The translations under genes were made by a program, and so were the position numbers. From assembly GCA_963714325.1 (NCBI GenBank), contig CAVQOB010000034.1, positions 177,734 to 241,733 of the forward strand: DNA of 64,000 nucleotides, written 5' to 3'. This stretch comes from CAVQOB01 sp963714325 (lineage in GTDB: Bacteria; Pseudomonadota; Alphaproteobacteria; Rhizobiales; Hyphomicrobiaceae). Positions within the stretch are counted from its first letter, which is position 1. Each line of letters begins with the position of its first letter. Shown here piece after piece: positions 52,452 through 61,869 of the stretch. The notes below the pieces were generated by a model. That model saw nothing but the letters and a program-made list of their open reading frames with translations. It had not been told where the DNA came from and searched no databases.

Positions 52452-53366
52452 TCAATTCGAGGTCTTCCAGCTGTCAAGAATTTGTCGGATCGCCGCAGTC
52501 GTCTCCGCCGCGAGTGGCCAAGCGGCTGGCGGGCGAGCCGGACCAACCGCATGCCCCTGCAGTGCGAGTGCTGCCTTCACGACGGAAACGTTGGCACCAT
52601 TGCCCTCCTGTGCCCTTAGTTTTTCGAACGGCTCAAGCCTTGCGATCAGCCCGCCAGCCGCCGCGTAGTCGTTGCACTGCAACGCTTCCAGCACGCCTTG
52701 CGACAGCTGGGGCGCGACGTTGATGATGCCGGACGTGAAGCCGCGTGCGCCGACGGCGTACATCGGCGGGGCCCAGGGTTCGGCGAGGCCGCAGATCCAC
52801 GAGATGCCGGGATGCTGGCGAATGGCTGCGGCGAGCACTAAAATATTCGCGGTTGCCCATTTGACACCGGCAACGCCGGGCAGCCGGCAAAGCCTATCAA
52901 TGAAATCTAACCCGCCACTATCGTCGCGCAGATAGATCACGACCGGAAGGCCGTCAGCGGCTTCAGTGACGCGCGCAGTGTAGTCGAGCATGCCGCGCGG
53001 GGCCCGAAACGGGTCGGGCGGTTGGTGGATCATGATGGCGTCCGCACCGTCGGCGCGGGCGGATTTCGCCAGTTGGCATGCTTCCGCGACTGAGCGGCCA
53101 ACACCCGCAGTAACGAATGCGCGCCGGTCTATCATTGCTGGCACCGTCGCCTGCATCCGGCGAGCCTCGTCAATCGTCAACGAATAGAATTCGCTCGTAT
53201 TGCCATTGATCGTCAGCGCTGCAATGCCGGACTTGACCGTGCGATCGATGATCGGTTGCAGGGTCTTCGGCGCGATCTCACCCGTCGCGTCGTAGGGTGT
53301 CACCAGGATACCGGAGACGCCCATCAAGGCCGCGATATCTCTCGACTGCGCGTTTTTCTTCGACAT
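52452..53366 (-). CDS. DHDPS/NAL-family aldolase-type enzyme
   Basis: A 304-residue TIM-barrel protein of the dihydrodipicolinate synthase/N-acetylneuraminate lyase family. ALMGVSGILVTPYDATGEIAP is the family start, LTINGNTSEFYSLTIDEARRM the substrate-loop region, PVVIYLRDDSG the region of the conserved Tyr, and VAGVKWATAN carries the Schiff-base Lys. Members include 5-dehydro-4-deoxyglucarate dehydratase (KdgD), keto-sugar-acid aldolases and sialic acid lyases. Since a glucarate-dehydratase-type gene lies upstream in the same operon, a KdgD-like step is a good guess but not proven. Its start overlaps the stop of the upstream dehydratase by one base (TGATG). Confidence 0.82.
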   Translation of the reverse strand: MSKKNAQSRDIAALMGVSGILVTPYDATGEIAPKTLQPIIDRTVKSGIAALTINGNTSEFYSLTIDEARRMQATVPAMIDRRAFVTAGVGRSVAEACQLAKSARADGADAIMIHQPPDPFRAPRGMLDYTARVTEAADGLPVVIYLRDDSGGLDFIDRLCRLPGVAGVKWATANILVLAAAIRQHPGISWICGLAEPWAPPMYAVGARGFTSGIINVAPQLSQGVLEALQCNDYAAAGGLIARLEPFEKLRAQEGNGANVSVVKAALALQGHAVGPARPPAAWPLAAETTAAIRQILDSWKTSN

Positions 53367-54568
53367 CAGACGTACCCCGTTGATCCATCCGGCTTCACCG
53401 GCACTTTGCGTTCCCAATGAACGTAGTCTTCCGTTCCGAGTAGCTTCTCATCAATCTCGACACCCCATCCCGGACGATCCGGTCGGAGTTCCAGATGGCC
53501 GTCCTTCGGCAGATACGGATCCTTAACGTACCGCGCCCCTTGCAGATGATCGGCCTCGGAGGGCACCTCGCCCTTGCCCGTGCCGAAAACGTAACCAGGA
53601 CCGTGCGGCAGGCGATATTCCAGGATTTTGAAATTCGGTATACTTGCCGACAAATGCACGTTGATCGCTGTTGCAAGAGGCCCCATCGGATTGTGCGGAG
53701 CAACCGATACAAAATGCGCCGAGGCCAGTGACGCGATGTGACGCATCTCAGTAATGCCACCGACAACACACACGTCGGGCTGTATAATGTCTGCACCGTG
53801 TACTTGCAGCAGGCGCAGGATCTCGAACCGGCTGTAGTAGGATTCCCCTGTTGCCAGTGGACAACGAAGCGAGCGCTTCAACTCACCCCAGGCATTAAAG
53901 TTTTCAGGGCGAAGCGGCTCTTCGAAAAACAGCGGGTCATATGGCGCGAGCGCATTGCCGAGTTGCGCGGCATAGATCGGCTCGTAGATCTTGGCGTGCG
54001 CATCGAAGGCAATATCGTAGTCGGCTCGTACCGTTTCACGCAACTGACGAAAATATTCGGCGGACGTGCGCACCACTTCGCCCCAGCGGTTGGTGTGCAT
54101 GTCGATGCGGAACGGCGACAATTTAAAGGCCGTCAGTCCCCATTGCGAATTGAGTCGGTCGAACTCGTCGCGAGCGGCAATCGGGTCAGGCGCCGTGTAA
54201 ACACCAGCATAGACTCGCACTCGATCGCGGACATTGCCTCCGATCAGGCGGTACACCGGCACGCCGAGGGCCTTCGCCGAAATGTCCCAAAGACAATGGT
54301 CAATGGCCGAGATGGCTGCAAGCACGAGCCCGCCCGGTGGGAAGCGGGCCTGCTGCATCAGCTTGTGGATCAAGAACTCTACGCGTGTCGCGTCTTCGCC
54401 TTTGAGGAAGCCCAACAGGTAATCAAGGATCGGCGGCAGCGCCTTGTCAGGGCCATGGTTGTAACACTCGCCCCAACCCGTAAGGCCGTCTGCAGTGTCG
54501 ATGGCGACGATCACACGTGGGCGATCCTTGTCGCGCGACATGAAGGTTCTCAGGCGATCAATTTTCAT
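53366..54568 (-). CDS. Enolase-superfamily sugar-acid dehydratase (galactonate-dehydratase-like)
   Basis: A 400-residue enolase-superfamily enzyme that should remove water from a sugar acid with Mg2+. The N-terminal capping domain is followed by the barrel with AFKLSPFRID, the Asp-x-His pair in IAFDAHAKI (as Asp183/His185 in D-galactonate dehydratase), metal ligands in LFFEEPLRPEN and LATGESYYSRFE, and the catalytic His in SVAPHNPMGPLAT. These match the D-galactonate dehydratase/mannonate subgroup more than mandelate racemase. It lies between a glucarate-dehydratase-like gene and a DHDPS-family gene on the minus strand. The exact sugar acid is open. Confidence 0.83.
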   Translation of the reverse strand: MKIDRLRTFMSRDKDRPRVIVAIDTADGLTGWGECYNHGPDKALPPILDYLLGFLKGEDATRVEFLIHKLMQQARFPPGGLVLAAISAIDHCLWDISAKALGVPVYRLIGGNVRDRVRVYAGVYTAPDPIAARDEFDRLNSQWGLTAFKLSPFRIDMHTNRWGEVVRTSAEYFRQLRETVRADYDIAFDAHAKIYEPIYAAQLGNALAPYDPLFFEEPLRPENFNAWGELKRSLRCPLATGESYYSRFEILRLLQVHGADIIQPDVCVVGGITEMRHIASLASAHFVSVAPHNPMGPLATAINVHLSASIPNFKILEYRLPHGPGYVFGTGKGEVPSEADHLQGARYVKDPYLPKDGHLELRPDRPGWGVEIDEKLLGTEDYVHWERKVPVKPDGSTGYV

Positions 54569-54624
54569 GAGAAAAAACCATGTGAGTATGGGCCTGTGCC
54601 CGGGTTGGTTTCAGGTGATCGTCA

Positions 54625-55878
54625 TCAGAACCGTGGCATTTCCGCTTTCCACGTTGCCTGATGCTTTTGCATTTCACTGGCATCGTCTCGAACGCGAATG
54701 CCGCAACGTACATAGTTGTCATGCAACCGCGCCAGTGCGACGCGATCGAGTTCAACGCCGAGTCCGCTTCCACCAGGTGGTGCCACCGCGCCTTCGACAA
54801 ATCGCAGTTTGCCGCCGGCGACGACCTCGTCCTCCTGCCATGGATAGTGCGTGTCGCAGGCGTAAGCGAGGTTTGGAATCGTGACTCCGACATGCGTCAT
54901 GGCAGCAAGGCTAATGCCGAGATGCGAGTTGGAATGCATCGAAAGGCCGAGGTCGAAGGTGTGAGCGATCTTAGCCAGATGCTGGGTGGCGCGCAGGCCA
55001 CCCCAGTAGTGATGATCGGCGAGTACCACCTGTACGGCATTGCGCTGGATAGTCTCCGGAATGTGGCTAAAGGCAATCGTTACCATATTGGTTGCAAGAG
55101 GCATTGGCGCAAACATGGCCACTTCACCCATTTCGGCTCGGGTTCGCACCGGGTCTTCCAGATACTCGAGCAAGCCGTCGAGCTGGGGCATGACGCGCCG
55201 TGTCGTCGCCACCGACCAGCCGCCGTTGGGATCGATACGCAGCGGCAGGCCGGGCAACTCGAGCTTCAAGGCTGCAAGAGTGTCAATCTCGAAATCAGGC
55301 GCGAATACTCCGCCCTTTAGCTTCAGCGACTGAAAACCGAACGCGTTCACCATGCGTTGAGCCTGGGCCACCACCTGCCCATGGGCCAGTGCTTCGCCCC
55401 AGTCATCGCCGGGGTAGCCCGGGTCGCCGGCATGGCGTGCGAACTTGTAAAATAGGTAGGCGCTGAACGGCAGGCGCGACCGCGTAGCGCCTCCGAGGAT
55501 GTCATAGAGCGGCCGGCCAGCGATTTGTCCCTGCAGGTCAAGCATGGCAACCTCGAAGGCGGCGATAGCCGTCGCCCGCCGCCTGTCAACCGCTGCAGCG
55601 CCCGCTGCGGCGGCATGGCGGCCAAGTGCTGCCTGAACCACCCTCTGCAGGCCATTGAGGTCGTACACGTCAAGGCCTGCGAGGCCGGCGCGCACCGCTT
55701 CGAGGTCGGCAAGCGTGTTGAGATCGCCATAGCTTTCTCCCAGCCCGACCCGGTCGTCCCCCGTCTCCACTTCGATGATACTACGCAGAGCATACGGCTG
55801 ATGAACGCCGGCCACGTTAAGCAATGGCGGATCGCGGAACGCGATCGGTGTGACACGGACAGCTCGGATACCAGGCAT
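54625..55878 (-). CDS. Glucarate dehydratase-like enolase-superfamily enzyme
   Basis: A 417-residue enolase-superfamily enzyme resembling glucarate dehydratase, which converts D-glucarate or L-idarate to 5-keto-4-deoxyglucarate. IRAVRVTPIAFRDPPLLNVAGVHQPYALRSIIEVET is the family start. The Lys-x-Lys motif is in FQSLKLKGGVF, metal ligands in RIDPNGGWS, YLEDPVRTRAE and PLATNMVTI, and the catalytic His in LSMHSNSHLGIS. It is the first gene of a minus-strand set with a galactonate-dehydratase-like and a DHDPS-family gene, and divergent from a peptide-type ABC importer only 69 bases away. The shared promoter region suggests joint regulation. Confidence 0.86.
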   Translation of the reverse strand: MPGIRAVRVTPIAFRDPPLLNVAGVHQPYALRSIIEVETGDDRVGLGESYGDLNTLADLEAVRAGLAGLDVYDLNGLQRVVQAALGRHAAAAGAAAVDRRRATAIAAFEVAMLDLQGQIAGRPLYDILGGATRSRLPFSAYLFYKFARHAGDPGYPGDDWGEALAHGQVVAQAQRMVNAFGFQSLKLKGGVFAPDFEIDTLAALKLELPGLPLRIDPNGGWSVATTRRVMPQLDGLLEYLEDPVRTRAEMGEVAMFAPMPLATNMVTIAFSHIPETIQRNAVQVVLADHHYWGGLRATQHLAKIAHTFDLGLSMHSNSHLGISLAAMTHVGVTIPNLAYACDTHYPWQEDEVVAGGKLRFVEGAVAPPGGSGLGVELDRVALARLHDNYVRCGIRVRDDASEMQKHQATWKAEMPRF

Positions 55879-55947
55879 GCGAGAACTTTCTTCCCAGTCG
55901 CCGAATGGACATGTAGGCTCGTCTATAAAAGCATGAGGAGGAACGCC

Positions 55948-57897
55948 ATGTCATCTCGCGACGTCAATTCGCATATTTCACGCCGCACCGTCATCGGAGG
56001 GCTTGCCGGGGCCGCCAGCAGCAGCGTTCTACCTTCTGGCGCGTGGGCCCAAGGCGCAGCTAAGGAAGCGCCAGCGCTGGCCGCCATGGTCAAGGATGGC
56101 AAGCTGCCGGCCCTCGCGGATCGGTTGCCCGCCAACCCCAACATCGTAACGCCGCTGGAGAAAGTCGGCACCTATGGTGGTTCATTGCGCCGCGGCCTGC
56201 GTGGCAGCGCCGATCACAACGGCATCCTGCGCGTCGTCGGAAATCAATCGCTGGTTCGGTGGAACCTCGCATTCACCGAAGTCGTTCCCAACGTCGCCGA
56301 AAAATGGACGGCGAATGACACGGCGAGCGAGTTCACCTTTACGCTGCGCAAAGGCATGAAATGGTCCGACGGCAAGCCGTTCACGGCGGACGATATCGTG
56401 TTTGCGATGGAAGACTGCACCAAAAACTCTGAACTCTACAAATCGACACCGAGCGTATTCATGATCGGCGGTAAACCGGTGGTCGTCACCAAAGTCGACG
56501 ACGTGACCGTAAAGTTCACCTTCGCCGGGCCCTATGCGCTGTTCCTTGAGCAGCTGGCGACACCCATCTGCCAGCACGCCACATTGTATCCGAAGCACTA
56601 CTGCAGCCAGTTCCACTCCAAATACAACGCCAAGGTTGGTGACGCTGCCAAGGCCGCCAACGTCTCGGATTGGGCGGCGCTGTTCCGCGCCAAATGCGGC
56701 GACATCGAAATCCCGTCGCGGTGGGGCAATCCCGAAAAGCCGACGCTTGATCCGTGGGTGGTCAAGGAGCCCTACGTCGGTGGAGCCACGCGCGTCGTCA
56801 TGGAACGCAATCCATTCTTCTGGCAGGTCGATACAGCAGGGAACCAGCTGCCCTACATCGACCGCCTAACGTTCAACATCTCGCAAGACGTCGAGAGTCT
56901 GATGCTTGACGCGGTCTCCGGCCGTCTTGACATTCAGGATCGCCACATCGACACCCTTCAGAACAAGCCAACACTGTCGCAGAATGCACAGAAGGGTGGC
57001 TATCGCCTGGTCGAACTCGTGTCGGCCAACGCGCAACAATGCATGATCTACCTCAACATCGTGCACAAAGACCCGAAGGTCCGCGAAGTCTTTGCCAACA
57101 AAGAATTCCGCAAGGCCCTCTCCATCGGCATAAACCGTAAAGAGATCATTGAGCTGGTCTATCTCGGGCAGTCCGAACCCTATCAGACGGGCCCGCGCCC
57201 GGGGCACCCCTGGTATCACGAAAAGCTCGCGCGCACGAATACCGAATACAACAAGGCCGCTGCAAACGCGCTGCTCGACAAGCTCGGCTTTGACAAGAAG
57301 GACTCAGCCGGCATGCGCCTGCGTCCGGATGGTCAGAAGATCTTCATCGCCATCGACGTGATCCCGACCCTGTACCCGGACCTCGTCGACGTGTGCGAAT
57401 TGGTCAAGCGCCAGTGGGCCGAAATCGGTATCGATATGAAGGTCAACACCGTCGAACGCGCGCTATTCTTCACGCGCGGCGACAACAACGACCATGACGC
57501 GCAGGTCTGGGGCGGCCCAGGCGGCCTCGATCCAATGCTCGATCCGCGCGACTTCTTCGCTCAGCACACGCAAGGCTCACGTCACTGTGTGCCATGGGCG
57601 GTCTGGTATGTGTCCGGCGGCAAGGATGGCCAAGAGCCGCCCGCGCACCAGAAAGCACGTATGAAATTGTTCGAAGAAGCGCGTGCGACCGGAGATCTAG
57701 CCAATCGGGGCGCGTTGATGAAGCAGCTGTTCGACATCGCAGCCGAAGAGTTCGAGGTAATGGGCGTGTGCCTCGGCGTCAACGCGTTCGGTGTCGTTCG
57801 CAACAACCTGCAGAATGTACCCCAGAAGTATCCCGCATCGTGGTCATACCCTAATCCGGCACCGGTCCTGCCTCAACAATTCTGGTTCTCGTCGTAA
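55948..57897 (+). CDS. ABC transporter substrate-binding protein, family 5
   Basis: A 649-residue periplasmic receptor of the oligopeptide/family-5 type, longer than typical DppA. The N-terminus SRRTVIGGLAGAASSSVLPSGAWAQG is a twin-arginine signal. Conserved segments are FTLRKGMKWSDGKPFTADDIVFAMEDC, VVKEPYVGGATRVVMERNPFFWQVDTAGNQLPYIDRL and FRKALSIGINRKEIIELVYLGQ. The ATG at 55948 has GAGGAGGAACGCC upstream; the open frame extends far upstream only because it is antisense to the dehydratase. Such long family-5 receptors are often found beside sugar-acid or oligosaccharide genes in Rhizobiales, so the ligand need not be a peptide. Confidence 0.9.
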   Translation: MSSRDVNSHISRRTVIGGLAGAASSSVLPSGAWAQGAAKEAPALAAMVKDGKLPALADRLPANPNIVTPLEKVGTYGGSLRRGLRGSADHNGILRVVGNQSLVRWNLAFTEVVPNVAEKWTANDTASEFTFTLRKGMKWSDGKPFTADDIVFAMEDCTKNSELYKSTPSVFMIGGKPVVVTKVDDVTVKFTFAGPYALFLEQLATPICQHATLYPKHYCSQFHSKYNAKVGDAAKAANVSDWAALFRAKCGDIEIPSRWGNPEKPTLDPWVVKEPYVGGATRVVMERNPFFWQVDTAGNQLPYIDRLTFNISQDVESLMLDAVSGRLDIQDRHIDTLQNKPTLSQNAQKGGYRLVELVSANAQQCMIYLNIVHKDPKVREVFANKEFRKALSIGINRKEIIELVYLGQSEPYQTGPRPGHPWYHEKLARTNTEYNKAAANALLDKLGFDKKDSAGMRLRPDGQKIFIAIDVIPTLYPDLVDVCELVKRQWAEIGIDMKVNTVERALFFTRGDNNDHDAQVWGGPGGLDPMLDPRDFFAQHTQGSRHCVPWAVWYVSGGKDGQEPPAHQKARMKLFEEARATGDLANRGALMKQLFDIAAEEFEVMGVCLGVNAFGVVRNNLQNVPQKYPASWSYPNPAPVLPQQFWFSS

Positions 57898-57951
57898 GAG
57901 TTGGCTGTCCTCCTCCCCCTGCGACTGAGGGAGAAGGTTGAAAGGATTGGA

Positions 57952-58938
57952 ATGCTTCTATTTATCGCCAAGCGCTTGCTCTGGATGATCCCGTCGCTGT
58001 TCGCACTGAGCTTCATCGCATTCGTCCTCATCCAATTGCCGCCGGGCGACTACGTGACAACCTACATCGCGACGCTCGCGGCCTCCAACGAGACGATCGA
58101 TAAGAATGCGGCGGCTGAACTGCGATCGCGCTTCGGGCTCGATCAGCCGATGATCATCCAATACTGGAAATGGATCAGCGGTATCGTTTTTCGTGGCGAT
58201 TTCGGGTTGTCGTTCGAATGGCAGCAGCCCGTCAGCGGGCTCATCTGGGAGCGCATGGCGTTGACGCTGTTGCTGACGGTGGCAACGCTGCTGCTCACTT
58301 GGGGCATCGCTTTGCCGCTCGGCGTTTACTCGGCCGTGAAGAAGTACACCATTGGCGACTACATCGCGACGTTCTTCTCGTTTCTGGGTCTTGCAGTGCC
58401 GAGCTTTCTTCTGGCGCTGGTGCTCATGTACGTCGCGGCCGTGCAGTTCGGCCAGGAAGTAGGCGGGCTGTTCTCTGAGCCCTATCAGAATGCGCCGTGG
58501 AGCCTGGCCAAGTTCTGGGATCTGTTGAAGCACTTGTGGATTCCTGTGATCATTCTCGCAGTCTCGGGGACAGCCAGCCTCATCCGGGTTATGCGCGCCA
58601 ATATGCTGGACGAGTTGTCAAAGCCCTACGTCACGACTGCGCGCGCCAAGGGCCTGTCGGAATTTCGCCTCCTGGTGAAGTACCCTGTGCGGATCGCACT
58701 CAATCCATTCATCTCGACGCTCACATGGCTGCTGCCGAACCTGGTGTCGGGATCGATCATTGTCGCCATCGTGCTCAACCTGCCAACCGCCGGGCCGCTG
58801 CTGCTGCAGTCGCTGATGAGCCAGGACATGTATCTCGCCGGCGCTTTCATCCTGCTCATTTGTGCATTGACGCTGATCGGATCGTTGATCAGCGATATTC
58901 TGCTGGCGCTCGTCGATCCTCGGATCAGGCTGGAGTAA
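57952..58938 (+). CDS. ABC transporter permease, DppB/OppB type
   Basis: A 328-residue inner-membrane permease with about six helices. MLLFIAKRLLWMIPSLFALSFIAFVLIQLPPGDYV is the typical DppB start, and the cytoplasmic EAA loop is in PYVTTARAKGLSEFRLLVKYPVRIALNPFI. The ATG at 57952, preceded by AAAGGATTGG, was chosen over the frame start at 57901. The spacer before it contains a decayed CTCCCC hairpin (about 57910-57937), a small repeat insertion inside the operon. Confidence 0.92.
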   Translation: MLLFIAKRLLWMIPSLFALSFIAFVLIQLPPGDYVTTYIATLAASNETIDKNAAAELRSRFGLDQPMIIQYWKWISGIVFRGDFGLSFEWQQPVSGLIWERMALTLLLTVATLLLTWGIALPLGVYSAVKKYTIGDYIATFFSFLGLAVPSFLLALVLMYVAAVQFGQEVGGLFSEPYQNAPWSLAKFWDLLKHLWIPVIILAVSGTASLIRVMRANMLDELSKPYVTTARAKGLSEFRLLVKYPVRIALNPFISTLTWLLPNLVSGSIIVAIVLNLPTAGPLLLQSLMSQDMYLAGAFILLICALTLIGSLISDILLALVDPRIRLE

Positions 58939-58945
58939 CGGCATC

Positions 58946-60070
58946 ATGACTTTAGACGCCGTCCACGCGTCACCCGATCGCCTTGCCGTTGCCTCACAAT
59001 GGCAATTGACGTGGTGGGCGTTCAAGAAGCACAAGCTGGCGATGGCCGGTCTGTGGATCGTCGGGTTTCTGTACGTGATCGCAATTATTCCTGGCATCTT
59101 CGCCATGAACGATCCCTCGAAGCAGAACGCCCGCGCCGCATTTCATCCGCCGCAGTCGATCCACTGGATCGATCGATCCACTGACGGCAGCTGGTCGATC
59201 CGCCCGCATGTCTATGGAACGTCGCTTAGGCGCGATCCGGTGTCGCTGGCGGCAATCTTTACGGAAGATCCGTCCAAGAAGGTCTACCTGTCACTGTTCG
59301 GCAAGGGCTATGCCTATTCGTTTTTTGGCCTGGCGACTTTGGAGCGACACATTCTCGCAACGGCCAATGCTGGCGACCAGGTCTATCTACTCGGCACCGA
59401 CAGGCTCGGACGATGCGTATGGAGCCGGATCATGCAGGGCACCCAGATCTCGTTGTCGGTCGGACTGATTGGTGTGTTTCTGTCGCTGTTGATAGGGATC
59501 TTTGTTGGCGGCATATCCGGGTACTATGGCGGGCGGCTCGATTTCGTCGCGCAGCGCGTGATCGAGTTCGTCGTTGCGCTGCCGACCATTCCAATCTGGC
59601 TCGCGCTGGCCGCCGCCGTACCACAGGATTGGCCGGCAACGCTGAATTACTTCATGATCACAGTCATCCTGTCGTTGACCGGTTGGGCGCAATTGGCGCG
59701 CGTCGTACGGGGGCGGTTCTTATCTCTGCGCACCGAGGATTTCGTGATGGCAGCGCGCCTCGACGGTGTATCGGAGCGGCGCATCATCTTCCGTCACATG
59801 CTGCCGAGCTTCGCGAGCCATATCATCGCCTCGGTGACCCTGGCAGTGCCGGCAATGATCCTCGCCGAGACATCGCTGTCGTTCCTGGGGCTTGGGCTGC
59901 AACCGCCAACCATCTCATGGGGCGTGTTGCTACGTGAGGCGCAGAACATCCGCTCGATCGCGACGGCGCCGTGGTTGTTCGCGCCGGGTTTCGCCGTCGT
60001 GCTGGCCGTTGTTGCCCTCAATTTTCTCGGAGACGGACTGCGCGACGCCGCCGATCCGTACAACAAGTGA
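58946..60070 (+). CDS. ABC transporter permease, DppC/OppC type
   Basis: A 374-residue inner-membrane permease, somewhat longer than DppC because of a loop of about 100 residues (about residues 50-150) between the first helix and the core. QLTWWAFKKHKLAMAGLWIVGFLYVIAIIPGIFA is the first segment. The core has YLLGTDRLGRCVWSRIMQGTQISLSVGLIG, the EAA loop VMAARLDGVSERRIIFRHMLPSFASHIIAS, and ETSLSFLGLGLQPPTISWGVLLREAQNI. It starts eight bases after the previous permease, and its stop overlaps the ATPase start (TGATG). Confidence 0.92.
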   Translation: MTLDAVHASPDRLAVASQWQLTWWAFKKHKLAMAGLWIVGFLYVIAIIPGIFAMNDPSKQNARAAFHPPQSIHWIDRSTDGSWSIRPHVYGTSLRRDPVSLAAIFTEDPSKKVYLSLFGKGYAYSFFGLATLERHILATANAGDQVYLLGTDRLGRCVWSRIMQGTQISLSVGLIGVFLSLLIGIFVGGISGYYGGRLDFVAQRVIEFVVALPTIPIWLALAAAVPQDWPATLNYFMITVILSLTGWAQLARVVRGRFLSLRTEDFVMAARLDGVSERRIIFRHMLPSFASHIIASVTLAVPAMILAETSLSFLGLGLQPPTISWGVLLREAQNIRSIATAPWLFAPGFAVVLAVVALNFLGDGLRDAADPYNK

Positions 60071-61809
60071 TGAACACGGCCACATTGACACCAAGCATGC
60101 CGACAACGGGCGCTATGCCTGGCGACATCATTCTGTCGGTCGAAAATCTTGCTACGCATTTTCCTGTGCGCTTGGGGACGGTCAAGGCGGTTGACGGGGT
60201 TTCATTCCAACTGCACCGCGGCAAGACCTTGTGCCTCGTCGGTGAGAGTGGGTCGGGGAAAAGCGTAGCGGCGCGCTCGATTCTGCAGATTGTCGATGCG
60301 CCCGGACGCATCGTCTCCGGCGCGATCAAGTTGCGCCGCAACGACGGCTCGGTGACGGACCTGGCTGCCCTGCATCCGCGCAGTCGCGCGATCCGAGACG
60401 TCCGCGGCGCGGAGATCGCAATGATTTTCCAGGAGCCCATGTCGTCGCTATCGCCCGTTCACACGATCGGCGATCAGATCATCGAGGTTCTGCGCCTGCA
60501 TCTCGGCATGTCCAAGAAGGCGGCCCGCGCACGTGCGATTGAAGTTCTCGCACAAGTCGAAATTCCGACACCTGAATTGGCGATCGATCGCTACACGTTC
60601 GAATATTCAGGCGGCATGCGGCAACGGGCGATGATCGCCATGGCACTTGCCTGCGAGCCCTCGATCCTGATTGCCGATGAACCGACAACCGCGCTCGACG
60701 TCACAACCCAGGCCGAAATCCTTGATCTCATCCGGCGACTGCAACACAAGACTGGCATGACGGTGCTGTTCATCACCCACGACATGGGCGTGGTGGCAGA
60801 AATCGCCGACGACGTGCTGGTGATGTACAAAGGCAAGGTGATGGAGGCAGGTCCGGCGCACCAGATCTTCCACGCGCCACAGGACGACTACACGCGCATG
60901 CTGATCGGATCAGTCGTCAAACTGCAGCAGAAGGCACAAGCACGAGCATCTCGGCCAGCGCCGCCAGAGTCCAAAGACGCGACCAACATCATCGAGGTGC
61001 GCGATCTATCAATGCATTTCGTGAACGGTAGCAACGTCAACAAGGCCGTCGACCGAATTTCGTTCGACGTGAGGCGCGGAGAAACACTCGGTATCGTTGG
61101 CGAGAGCGGATCCGGCAAGACCACCATGGGCCGCGCGCTTATGCGGGTCTATGATCCGACGGCCGGCAGCATACTCTACCGCCGCGCCAACGGATCGACC
61201 GTTGATCTTGCCAGTGCCGACGCGGCAGCACTCCGCCAATGCCGCCGCGAAATCCGGATGATCTTCCAGGACCCGTTCGGCTCACTCAACCCCCGCATGA
61301 CCGTATCCCAGATCATCGGCGAGCCGCTCCTGGTCAATGGCATCGCCGAGGGCGCCGCCCTCGATGACCGCGTCGCCGCGCTGATGCATCAAGTCGGTCT
61401 CGAGCCCGCCTGGCGCGAGCGCTACCCGCATGCATTTTCCGGCGGCCAACGCCAGCGCATCGGCATCGCGCGCGCCATTACCCTCGATCCGCAGCTGATC
61501 GTTGCCGACGAGGCAACATCGGCGCTTGACGTCTCGCTGCGTGCGCAGATGCTCGACCTGTTGATGAAATTGCAGGATGAACGTGGATTGTCGTTTGTGT
61601 TCATCAGTCACGACCTCGGGGTCATCCGCTACATGTGCGACCGCGTCGCGGTCATGTATCGCGGACAAATCGTCGAAATGGGGCCGACTGAAGACGTCTG
61701 CGACCGGCCACAGCATGCTTATACACAAGCGCTATTATCGGCTGTTCCCTCGCCGGATCCAAGCAAGCGTCGGATTCATAAGCGGACGCGCTATCAGCCA
61801 AATGTCTAG
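60070..61809 (+). CDS. ABC transporter ATPase, fused DppD-DppF type
   Basis: A 579-residue protein with two complete ATPase domains, equal to DppD and DppF in one chain. The first has CLVGESGSGKSVAARSIL, FSGGMRQRAM-type signature (EYSGGMRQRAMIAMAL), ILIADEPTTALD and FITHDMGVVAEIADDVLVM. The second has LGIVGESGSGKTTMGRAL, FQDPFGSLNPRMTV, AFSGGQRQRIGIARAI, LIVADEATSALD and FISHDLGVIRYMCDRVAVM. The ATG at 60070 overlaps the previous stop. With the two permeases and the receptor, this gives a complete importer. Confidence 0.94.
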   Translation: MNTATLTPSMPTTGAMPGDIILSVENLATHFPVRLGTVKAVDGVSFQLHRGKTLCLVGESGSGKSVAARSILQIVDAPGRIVSGAIKLRRNDGSVTDLAALHPRSRAIRDVRGAEIAMIFQEPMSSLSPVHTIGDQIIEVLRLHLGMSKKAARARAIEVLAQVEIPTPELAIDRYTFEYSGGMRQRAMIAMALACEPSILIADEPTTALDVTTQAEILDLIRRLQHKTGMTVLFITHDMGVVAEIADDVLVMYKGKVMEAGPAHQIFHAPQDDYTRMLIGSVVKLQQKAQARASRPAPPESKDATNIIEVRDLSMHFVNGSNVNKAVDRISFDVRRGETLGIVGESGSGKTTMGRALMRVYDPTAGSILYRRANGSTVDLASADAAALRQCRREIRMIFQDPFGSLNPRMTVSQIIGEPLLVNGIAEGAALDDRVAALMHQVGLEPAWRERYPHAFSGGQRQRIGIARAITLDPQLIVADEATSALDVSLRAQMLDLLMKLQDERGLSFVFISHDLGVIRYMCDRVAVMYRGQIVEMGPTEDVCDRPQHAYTQALLSAVPSPDPSKRRIHKRTRYQPNV

Positions 61810-61869
61810 CACGATGACGCGTGCGCCAGCACCGGCGTGCTTGTGCACAAGAGCAAAAGGGGCGGGGCC

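Noticed and set aside
55525..55947. Upstream extension of the family-5 binding protein gene
   Set aside because: The open frame there is the antisense of the glucarate-dehydratase-like gene; a signal peptide and strong ribosome site mark 55948 as the start.
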